NCBI GenBank assembly: GCA_002372235.1
Contig: DFJI01000044.1
Span: 1 to 6,091, forward strand
Reading direction: 5' to 3'
Source of the DNA: Prevotella sp. UBA3675
GTDB lineage: Bacteria; Bacteroidota; Bacteroidia; Bacteroidales; Bacteroidaceae
Length of the DNA: 6,091 nucleotides
The notes under the pieces are model-generated. The model was not told the DNA's origin. It made no database searches and saw only the letters and a list, made by a program, of their open reading frames with translations. The translations under genes and the position numbers were made by a program. Shown here one piece after another: positions 1 through 4,703 of this stretch; position 1 is the first letter of the stretch, and each line of letters begins with the position of its first letter.

Positions 1-179
1 AGCCTGTGACGGCTGTAGCCATTGCCATTCTCGTCTTCAACGAGCCGCTCACCGTGCGTTTAGCCATCGGCATGCTGCTCGTCATCATGAGCGTCACGTT
101 TATCATTGCTGGCGGAAATATTGTGCATCCCTTGTTGAGAGTGCGGAAAATGTTCCCACGAATCAGGAGGAAGAAGTAG
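1..179 (+). CDS. EamA/DMT-family transporter, C-terminal end only
   Basis: This is the last 58 codons of a membrane protein whose 5' end lies outside the window; the reading frame starts at base 3 and ends with TAG at 177-179. The visible part begins PVTAVAIAILVFNEPLT, which resembles the ninth/tenth helix region of EamA (drug/metabolite transporter) permeases, where a proline and a 'NEPLT'-like turn precede the last helix. A second hydrophobic segment follows (AIGMLLVIMSVTFIIAGG), then a strongly basic tail (RVRKMFPRIRRKK) that would lie in the cytoplasm. EamA proteins are inner-membrane exporters or importers of small metabolites; the substrate cannot be told from this fragment. The family call rests on about 40 informative residues, so another polytopic permease is possible. 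Confidence 0.65.
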   Translation, partial: PVTAVAIAILVFNEPLTVRLAIGMLLVIMSVTFIIAGGNIVHPLLRVRKMFPRIRRKK

Positions 180-253
180 CTCAGATTCTTTTGTTCAAAC
201 TCCCAAACTTCAATAGGCAAGTGGAATTTGCAAAAAGTCAAATGATTATAACT

Positions 254-358
254 ATGCAAAAACTAAAACTGCCTTTCCTTTTCCTTCTCCTTGTGCAACT
301 CCCTTTGTCGGCACAGCAGCAATCACTCTTTTTTCAGTTGAGGTCACTTGGTATATGA
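254..358 (+). pseudogene. Orphan signal-peptide ORF, probable 5' remnant of an exported-protein gene
   Basis: A 34-codon ORF starts at ATG 254 and stops at TGA 356-358. It encodes a short basic start (MQKLK), a hydrophobic core (PFLFLLLVQLPL) and an SAQ cleavage site followed by glutamines. This is a textbook Sec signal peptide of the Bacteroidales type, with Q right after the cut. Only about 13 residues follow (QQSLFFQLRSLGI), too few for a mature domain. The simplest reading is the 5' end of a secreted-protein gene that lost the rest, possibly when the downstream ATPase unit arrived. It could also be a real small exported peptide. It lies 74 bases after the permease stop on the same strand, and no good -7 box is seen before it. 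The signal peptide is clear by eye; the pseudogene label is inference. Confidence 0.5.
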
Positions 359-391
359 TGGTTTCATTAGAAAAAAAGCACGGGAATGGCT

Positions 392-441
392 AAAAGTCGT
401 TAGGAAAACAGCAGCAAAAGTTGCAAAAGTCGTTGGGAAAA
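392..441 (+). repeat. Direct repeat, two 17-bp copies 33 bp apart, upstream of the ATPase gene
   Basis: The copies are AAAAGTCGTTAGGAAAA (392-408) and AAAAGTCGTTGGGAAAA (425-441), differing at one base. The spacing of 33 bp is about three helical turns. The second copy lies inside the promoter spacer, between its -33 and -7 elements. A shorter related string, GCAAAAAGTC, occurs near 230-239. A paired operator is one explanation; an insertion-boundary repeat is another. Confidence 0.6.
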
Positions 442-451
442 TGTATTTTTG
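421..451 (+). promoter_or_regulatory. Bacteroidetes-type promoter of the ATPase gene
   Basis: The -7 element TATTTTTG at 444-451 matches the Bacteroidetes consensus TAnnTTTG exactly. A TTG at 421-423 is placed 20 bases upstream, within the 19-21 spacing known for the -33 element. Transcription would start near 457, leaving a leader of about 20 bases before the ATG pair at 474/477. This argues that codons upstream of 474 in the same open frame are not translated. The match is visual and no expression data exist here. Confidence 0.6.
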
Positions 452-476
452 CACTCGAAAATCCATATTGTTTATG

Positions 477-1910
477 ATGCTAAAACGAAGAATAATAGAG
501 ACTTTGCAGAAATGGAAGGAACAGCCCAATCACCTTCCGCTGGTCATCATGGGCATTCGCCAATGTGGAAAGACCTATATTTCACGAGTGTTTGCCGAGG
601 AGAACTATAAACACGTCGTTTATATCAACTTCATCAAGGAAGAGGAACGAAAGAGAGCATTCTACGGCTCCAAGGATGCAGACACCATCATCCTCAACTT
701 GTCGGCCCAGATGCGCAATGCCAAGTTTGTTCCGGGTGAAACCTGCATTATCTTTGACGAAATTCAAGACTGCCCAGAGGCCCGTACCAGTCTGAAGTTC
801 TTCAAGGAAGACGGTCGCTATGACATCATCGCCACGGGGTCGCTACTCGGTGTGCAGGGTTACGGTCAGGACAAGAAGAGAAATCGCACACGGAAAACTG
901 CGGCAAGTGAAACGGGGACAAATTCTGTTCCCGTCGGTTACGAGCAGATTGTGGAGATGTATCCTCTCGACTTCGAGGAATTCTTGTGGGCGAACAATAT
1001 GAGTGAGGAGATTATTAACGTATTGCGGCGTTGTCTGGTAGAGGAGACACCTGTGCCTGAGGGAATCCATGTGGCGATGAAAACGCTGTTGTATCGCTAC
1101 GTGGCCGTCGGGGGACTTCCCGCTGCTGTCAATGCCCTGTTGGAGACTGGGAACATGAACGAGGTGGATGAGGTTTGGAAATCCATTCTCAAAGAGTACC
1201 GTTCGGACATGGTAAAATATGCTGAAGACAAGGACAAACCTTATATCCGTGCCTGCTTCAATGCCATCCCTAAGCAGTTGGCCAAGGAAAACAAGAAATA
1301 CCAGTGGTCGAAAGTGGAATTTGGTGGTCGCGGCGTGTTCTACAAAGACTCGCTGCAATGGTTAGAGGATGCCGACATCATCCGTCGGTGCTACAACTCC
1401 CACATTACAGGTCTGCCTTTAGAGGGCAATGCCATTGAGAATGTCTTTAAGGTCTATACCGCAGATATCGGGATCCTGATTGCTATGCTGGGAGCGGCTA
1501 CCAGGGCTGATATACTGCAAGGCAATCTTGGGGGCTTCAAAGGTGCCATCTTCGAGAACCTGATGGCCGATACCCTGATTAAGAAGGGACAGAGCCTGTA
1601 CTATTTCCAGAAAGAATCGGGTCTGGAGCTGGATTTCCTCATACGGTATAAAGGCGAGTGTGTTCCCGTAGAGGTGAAAGCCAGGAATGCGCAGGCCAAG
1701 AGCATCACCACGGTCAGGAAGCATCCGGAAAAATATGGCGTAAAGCATTTCATCAAGTTTGGCGATTACAACGTAGGCCGCGATGGTGACTTGCTCACCC
1801 TTCCCACCTATATGCAGTTCCTGCTTGACCTTGAGCCGGAAGATGTGGCATTGGAGGCGATTGACACCGATGAACTCACACGCATAGCAAAAGAGTTTTT
1901 AGTGATGTAA
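477..1910 (+). CDS. AAA ATPase with DUF4143 C-terminal domain (COG1373-like)
   Basis: A 477-residue protein of the AAA_14/DUF4143 ATPase family, common and multicopy in Bacteroidetes; its cellular role is not established. Numbering from Met 477: Walker A GIRQCGKT at residues 26-33, Walker B CIIFDE at 90-95 followed by the family's IQDCPEA, sensor-1-like IATGS at 118-122, the conserved PVGYEQIVEMYPLDFEEF stretch, and GGLP at 212-215. The C-terminus has a PD-(D/E)XK-like pattern: FEN near 359-361, E384/D386 in ELDF, and E399/K401 in VEVKA. Length matches the family. The frame is open back to a TTG at 348, but the promoter at 421-451 and the family start (MLKRR) favour 474 or 477; ATG 441 would sit inside the promoter. 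It converges on the minus-strand genes beyond 1910. Base composition is clearly less GC-rich than the genes to the right, consistent with transfer. Confidence 0.9.
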   Translation: MLKRRIIETLQKWKEQPNHLPLVIMGIRQCGKTYISRVFAEENYKHVVYINFIKEEERKRAFYGSKDADTIILNLSAQMRNAKFVPGETCIIFDEIQDCPEARTSLKFFKEDGRYDIIATGSLLGVQGYGQDKKRNRTRKTAASETGTNSVPVGYEQIVEMYPLDFEEFLWANNMSEEIINVLRRCLVEETPVPEGIHVAMKTLLYRYVAVGGLPAAVNALLETGNMNEVDEVWKSILKEYRSDMVKYAEDKDKPYIRACFNAIPKQLAKENKKYQWSKVEFGGRGVFYKDSLQWLEDADIIRRCYNSHITGLPLEGNAIENVFKVYTADIGILIAMLGAATRADILQGNLGGFKGAIFENLMADTLIKKGQSLYYFQKESGLELDFLIRYKGECVPVEVKARNAQAKSITTVRKHPEKYGVKHFIKFGDYNVGRDGDLLTLPTYMQFLLDLEPEDVALEAIDTDELTRIAKEFLVM

Positions 1911-1946
1911 AAAAAAAAAACGCCGCCTGCTTGGAGGCAGGCAGCG
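1909..1946 (-). terminator. Rho-independent terminator of the lolA-side operon
   Basis: Read on the minus strand, a stem GCCTGC/GCAGGC (plus positions 1925-1930 and 1937-1942, six-base loop) is extended by CGC/GCG after one mismatch, then followed directly by twelve T (the plus-strand A tract 1909-1920). It lies about 43 bases after the stop of the minus-strand tail fragment and touches the ATPase TAA. It has no T-run in the plus direction, so it should end leftward transcripts only. Confidence 0.85.
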
Positions 1947-1988
1947 TTGATGCGGAGCGCAAAGGCAGTTAGCCGAAGAAAAATGGAG

Positions 1989-2249
1989 CTATCTGCGTAA
2001 GTATTTCTTACCATTTTGAATCACAATGCCGTGCGGCTGATGGCCTACACGTCGGCCTTGCAGGTCGAATGTAGGAGCGTCGGTCGCTTTTTCTATGGCT
2101 ACTGCCCTCACGGCATTCGTCTCCTCGCCAAACCTGATGGAGAAGTAGCCCAACACCGTCCTGTTGCCCTTCTCGGTGAGGAAGAAGAGGTATTGACCGG
2201 CCTTCTGCGGCGTGAAGCTGAATTTTAAAAAGTTATGCTTCCCTTCATT
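1989..2249 (-). pseudogene. C-terminal remnant of an exported protein, in frame after the lolA-like stop
   Basis: On the minus strand, 86 sense codons without a stop run from just after the lolA-like TAG to a TAG at 1989-1991. They read as real protein: GKHNFLKFSFTPQKAGQYL, then LGYFSIRFGEE, then a tail PTFDLQGRRVG followed by IVIQNGKKYLRR. That last part is the end tail seen on many exported Prevotella proteins, usually 'YDLQGRRV...GIYIVNGKK'. No ATG lies in this frame and no signal peptide is present; the first possible non-ATG starts (GTG TTG, in TVLGY) fall about 30 codons in. A terminator follows about 43 bases later. The best reading is the 3' end of a surface or secreted protein gene whose front is gone, joined to the lolA-like gene by a deletion or rearrangement. 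Translation by stop readthrough is possible but unsupported. Confidence 0.65.
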
Positions 2250-2900
2250 CTATTTTCTCACCACGATGGCATTGGGGTACTTCGCCGGGTCGAACCTGAA
2301 CGTGCTGTCATCTACCCCGATCTTGATTTTCTTCACCGTGAGGCGCACAGAGGCACCGCTCTGTTTGAACGACATCTCGTAGAAGTAGTAGGTGTCCTTG
2401 TTGATTTTGATGGTGGTCTTCTTTGGCGAGTCCTTGCTGATGGGATCAGAGAAGGTAATCTCATAGTTGGCACCCTTCAGTTTCATCGTAGCCTTCTTGT
2501 AGTCCTTGTCCATGTCAAAGTTGATGTCGTTGTCGCTCTTCGATTTCTGGTTGGTTGTGGTGATGATGAGCGAGTCCTTGCCGTTCTTTCCTTCGGCAGG
2601 CTTGAACTCCCATTCCTGAGTGCCGTCGAAGCCAGTCACTTGCTTCACCTCCTTCCCCAGTACCTTCATCGTCATAATCTCCTTGCTCTTGTCGCCTTTC
2701 TGAAAGGATTTCACTGTTCCGTTCATGGAGAACACCATATACTTCATGTGCATGTCCATCTCGATTTCCATTCCTTTGGGGTGATCCATTTTCTGGCTAC
2801 ATTTCGTCATCACCTCCTTCACCTCGGCAGGAATCTGCGCCTGCATGCCGATGGCCGTGGTGAGCATCAGCAGCAGCATGAGTGCTTTCATTTTCTTCAT
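2250..2900 (-). CDS. LolA-like exported protein (outer-membrane lipoprotein carrier superfamily)
   Basis: A 216-residue protein with a signal peptide (MKKMKALMLLLML...GMQA, cut before Q22) and no lipobox cysteine, so it should be soluble in the periplasm. The mature part alternates short charged and hydrophobic strands, as in the curved beta-sheet of LolA-type proteins, which carry lipoproteins between membranes. It ends TFRFDPAKYPNAIVVRK, close to the usual LolA-like ending of Bacteroidales homologues. A methionine-rich stretch (GMEIEMDMHMKYMVFSM) is unusual but fits an early beta strand. The start is ATG at 2898-2900; an internal ATG three codons on (2889-2891) would shorten only the basic start. 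It follows the transporter gene by 36 bases with no promoter motif between them. The LolA assignment rests on overall pattern and ending, without a diagnostic catalytic motif; it could be another exported beta-sheet protein. Confidence 0.6.
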   Translation of the reverse strand: MKKMKALMLLLMLTTAIGMQAQIPAEVKEVMTKCSQKMDHPKGMEIEMDMHMKYMVFSMNGTVKSFQKGDKSKEIMTMKVLGKEVKQVTGFDGTQEWEFKPAEGKNGKDSLIITTTNQKSKSDNDINFDMDKDYKKATMKLKGANYEITFSDPISKDSPKKTTIKINKDTYYFYEMSFKQSGASVRLTVKKIKIGVDDSTFRFDPAKYPNAIVVRK

Positions 2901-2936
2901 GGCAAATCGTTTTTTTTTGTATGTGTTTTGATGTGA

Positions 2937-3551
2937 TTATTCCTTGGGTGAGAACACGAGCATCCAGCGGTAGAGGTTGCACCCGACGAAGTTGCCCGCC
3001 ACCTCGCTCAGATAGACCGCGAGCACGCTCCACTGCATCCACTGCTCTGAGGGCGACACTAAGAAATAGAAAGCATCGGCAATGCTGTGGGCGAAGCCGC
3101 AGAGAATGAACACCGGCACACCCAGCAGCATGGGCAGCACCTTGCCCTTGCGGGCGAACTCCACGGCGGTGGTCATGATGAAGCCGCACCCCACGGCCAG
3201 CAGCGCGCAGGCCAGCGGCCCCTTGGCCAGTCGTCCGGCCAGGATGCGCGAGGCCGGCTCCACGCAGTCGGGCTGCGCATAGGCTATCGTCCAGGCCGAG
3301 AGCATGCAGCCCACGATGTTGCCCAGCAGCACTACGGTGAGCATGCTCCAGTCGCCCTGACGGCGAATGAATCCGGCTGTGCCCGTGTAGAGCTTCAGTC
3401 CGTAATAGACCACGGTGGTCAGTCCGAAGGCGAAGAGCGCGGCACCGGCCACACCGCCCACGCGCAGGTTGACCACACACCCGATGGAGATGCAGATGCC
3501 TGCCAGTATGGCCAGTGGCAGGACGGTTCTGAGAAGATTCTGTTGGTTCAT
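2937..3551 (-). CDS. Formate/nitrite transporter (FNT) family channel, short form
   Basis: A 204-residue inner-membrane protein with six predicted hydrophobic segments, roughly residues 8-28, 31-56, 68-90, 108-130, 138-164 and 172-200. FNT hallmarks are visible: the broken second helix (FGLTTVVYYGLKLYTG, compare 'ELFTGN'), LLGNIVGC in helix 3, CGFAHSIADAFYF in helix 5 with His155 at the place of the central pore histidine, and AGNFVGC in helix 6. FNT pentamers pass small monovalent anions such as formate, nitrite or hydrosulfide. At 204 residues it is shorter than enteric FocA/NirC (about 270-285), lacking long termini. No formate- or nitrite-handling enzyme is nearby, so the substrate is open. 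It lies 77 bases after pgeF and 36 before the lolA-like gene, same strand, probably one transcript. No clear ribosome site is seen. Confidence 0.8.
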   Translation of the reverse strand: MNQQNLLRTVLPLAILAGICISIGCVVNLRVGGVAGAALFAFGLTTVVYYGLKLYTGTAGFIRRQGDWSMLTVVLLGNIVGCMLSAWTIAYAQPDCVEPASRILAGRLAKGPLACALLAVGCGFIMTTAVEFARKGKVLPMLLGVPVFILCGFAHSIADAFYFLVSPSEQWMQWSVLAVYLSEVAGNFVGCNLYRWMLVFSPKE

Positions 3552-3607
3552 GTCTTTTGTCGTTTTTTAGGGGGAAAATAGTCGCTTATCGTTGTTTTTT
3601 TTGCGAT

Positions 3608-3616
3608 GCCTAAATC
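3608..3616. repeat. Single GCCTAAATC motif copy downstream of pgeF
   Basis: The nine bases GCCTAAATC at 3608-3616 are identical to the core of the 22-bp repeats found at the other end of pgeF. A GAT lies just before it (3605-3607), as in the array units but with a shorter spacing. It sits in the 77-base gap between pgeF and the FNT gene. One nine-base match could be chance, though its position is notable. Confidence 0.35.
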
Positions 3617-3628
3617 TTAAGTAGAGGC

Positions 3629-4447
3629 TCATCGTTTCATGATGCCAGTGAAGATGCGCCCCGAGCGGATGCCGAGCCGCCGGGCCGAGAAGAACGCATG
3701 GTACTGCCGGTAGGTGCAGATGCCGCTGAGGCCGACGGCTTCGCTGGGCAGTCCGGCCTGCAGCAGTTGCAGTCGGTTGCACTCGGGCAGGTCGATGTGC
3801 CATTTCTCGGCAGGCTCCGTCTGTGTACGCTCGCCCATCGCCGGATAACGCCTGCTGATGGCCGCCATGTCGAATCCTGCCTGCTGGAAAGCGTCGTACA
3901 CCTCCTGTCCCACCTCGAAGCTGTCGAGACTGATGCCCGGGCCTATCTGTGCCTTGAGCTGTGAAGGACGGGTGCCGTATGCCTGCGTCATGGTCTCTAC
4001 CGTCTTCTGTGCGATGCGGTTCACGGTGCCTCGCCATCCTGCGTGTACGGCGGCGATGGCTCCATGCTCCGTGTCGCAGAGCAACAGGGGTATGCAGTCG
4101 GCGGTTGACACGCCAATGCATACCCCTGTTTCGTTGGTCATCAGCGCATCGATGCCTTCGAGCGCCTCGCGCCGTTGCCCGTCGCTGAGCGACAAGAAAT
4201 GGCGGTCTATGCAGGCCACGCGCGTCTCATGCGTCTGGTGAGGCATGACGAGGCGGTCGCCACCGATGCCGAGCAGCTGGCACAGTGCCTCCCGGTTGCG
4301 TGCGATGGCCGAAGGGTCGTCGCCACAGTAGCAGTTCATGTTGAACTCACTGTAGTTGCCCTCGCTGTAGCCCCCCTGTCGTGTGGAGCTGAAGGCCGTG
4401 ATGCCGGGTGCCATGTCGTAGTAGTGCAGCTGTGGAGCGATGGTCAT
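3629..4447 (-). CDS. pgeF: PgeF/YfiH laccase-domain protein (peptidoglycan editing factor, purine nucleoside phosphorylase family)
   Basis: A complete 272-residue cytosolic protein of the DUF152/Cu-oxidase_4 family. Family members have been shown to edit peptidoglycan precursors (E. coli YfiH) and to act as zinc-dependent purine nucleoside phosphorylase/adenosine deaminase. Motifs in order: FSSTRQGGYS near 19-28, MPHQTHE at 68-74, STADCIPLLL at 114-123, AAVHAGWRGT at 132-141, IGPGIS at 168-173, and ICTYRQYHAFFSARR near 243-257. The likely metal ligands are His70, Cys118 and His135; the 17-residue gap between the last two is the same as between Cys107 and His124 of E. coli YfiH. The start ATG at 4445-4447 gives the usual short N-terminus, and a -7 box lies about 50 bases upstream. 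It heads a probable minus-strand unit with the FNT and lolA-like genes. Confidence 0.95.
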   Translation of the reverse strand: MTIAPQLHYYDMAPGITAFSSTRQGGYSEGNYSEFNMNCYCGDDPSAIARNREALCQLLGIGGDRLVMPHQTHETRVACIDRHFLSLSDGQRREALEGIDALMTNETGVCIGVSTADCIPLLLCDTEHGAIAAVHAGWRGTVNRIAQKTVETMTQAYGTRPSQLKAQIGPGISLDSFEVGQEVYDAFQQAGFDMAAISRRYPAMGERTQTEPAEKWHIDLPECNRLQLLQAGLPSEAVGLSGICTYRQYHAFFSARRLGIRSGRIFTGIMKR

Positions 4448-4475
4448 GGGTGCATAGAAGTATCTTTTTTTAGCC

Positions 4476-4497
4476 GTAACATTCTGAATAATGTTGC
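4476..4497 (-). other. Small inverted repeat in the pgeF leader
   Basis: AACATT (4478-4483) and AATGTT (4490-4495) are perfect inverted arms around a six-base loop, extendable by a G-T and a G-C pair to 4476/4497. It overlaps the start of the predicted pgeF transcript, just after the -7 box. The stem is AT-rich and weak, so an operator is at least as likely as an RNA hairpin, and chance is possible. Confidence 0.3.
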
Positions 4498-4527
4498 AAA
4501 GTTAAGAAGATATTGTGAAAAAAGTGA
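4497..4527 (-). promoter_or_regulatory. Probable pgeF promoter (Bacteroidetes -7 box)
   Basis: On the minus strand TAACTTTG (plus positions 4497-4504) fits TAnnTTTG exactly. About 20 bases upstream there is a T-run (CTTTTTTC) but no clean TTTG, so the -33 element is weak. Transcription would start near 4490, giving a leader of about 45 bases before the pgeF ATG. The 22-bp repeat array begins about 45 bases upstream of the -7 box. Confidence 0.5.
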
Positions 4528-4549
4528 ATGTTAGTCAGTGTTTTTTCAC

Positions 4550-4703
4550 GGTTTAGGCTACTTCATACGACCATTTCGGCAAGACGATAAAAAGATTTAG
4601 GCTAAATCGTCACGCGATATAGCCTAAATCGTGTTGTGATATAGCCTAAACCGTATTGTGATTTAGGCGTGGCGGTGTTGTAATTTAGCCGCAGTCTTAC
4701 TTC
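4550..4703. repeat. 22-bp-period tandem array of imperfect palindromes, about seven units
   Basis: Units begin at 4550, 4572, 4594, 4616, 4638, 4660 and 4682, exactly 22 bases apart. The core is GATWTAGSCTAAATC and the remaining seven bases tend to GTRTTGT. The unit at 4594 has a perfect palindrome, GATTTAG-G-CTAAATC; the units at 4616 and 4638 differ from each other at two of 22 bases; the outer units, and especially 4572, are decayed. The central triplet switches between GGC and GCC, so neighbouring units can pair with each other as well as with themselves. The last unit covers the stop codon of the S46 peptidase gene (4697-4699). Two helical turns per unit would put all sites on one DNA face. 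Its role is unknown: protein-binding array, transcript-end structure, or slippage product. Confidence 0.8.
4587..4630 (-). terminator. Possible terminator of the S46 peptidase gene, built from two repeat units
   Basis: Plus-strand GATTTAGGCTA (4594-4604) and TAGCCTAAATC (4620-4630) are perfect 11-base inverted arms with a 15-base loop. On the minus strand the stem is followed at once by TTTTTAT (from the A-run 4589-4593). It lies 66 bases beyond the peptidase stop and points the right way. The stem has only four G-C pairs, so strength is uncertain. Confidence 0.5.

Noticed and set aside
348..473. N-terminal extension of the ATPase from TTG 348 or ATG 441
   Set aside because: It carries a promoter and a direct repeat, its residues are low-complexity Lys/Val/Ala, and the family begins at MLKRR (474/477).
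843..1358. Minus-strand open frame of 171 codons
   Set aside because: It is antisense to conserved ATPase motifs and shows no recognisable domain.
1909..1946. Bidirectional terminator also serving the ATPase gene
   Set aside because: The stem has no T-run on its plus-strand 3' side (TTGATGCGGA follows), so evidence supports only the minus direction.
2016..2228. Plus-strand ORF of 70 codons
   Set aside because: The opposite strand encodes a recognisable exported-protein tail over the same bases, so this frame is a shadow.
2235..2936. Plus-strand open frame of 233 codons
   Set aside because: It is antisense to the lolA-like gene, rich in His/Leu/Val with no family pattern, while the minus strand has a signal peptide and a family-like ending.
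3552..3628. Promoter or terminator between pgeF and the FNT gene
   Set aside because: On the minus strand there is no TAnnTTTG box and no stem followed by a T-run, only A-rich leader sequence.
4550..4703. CRISPR array
   Set aside because: Units abut with no variable spacers and the 22-bp period includes the whole repeat; no cas genes are present.
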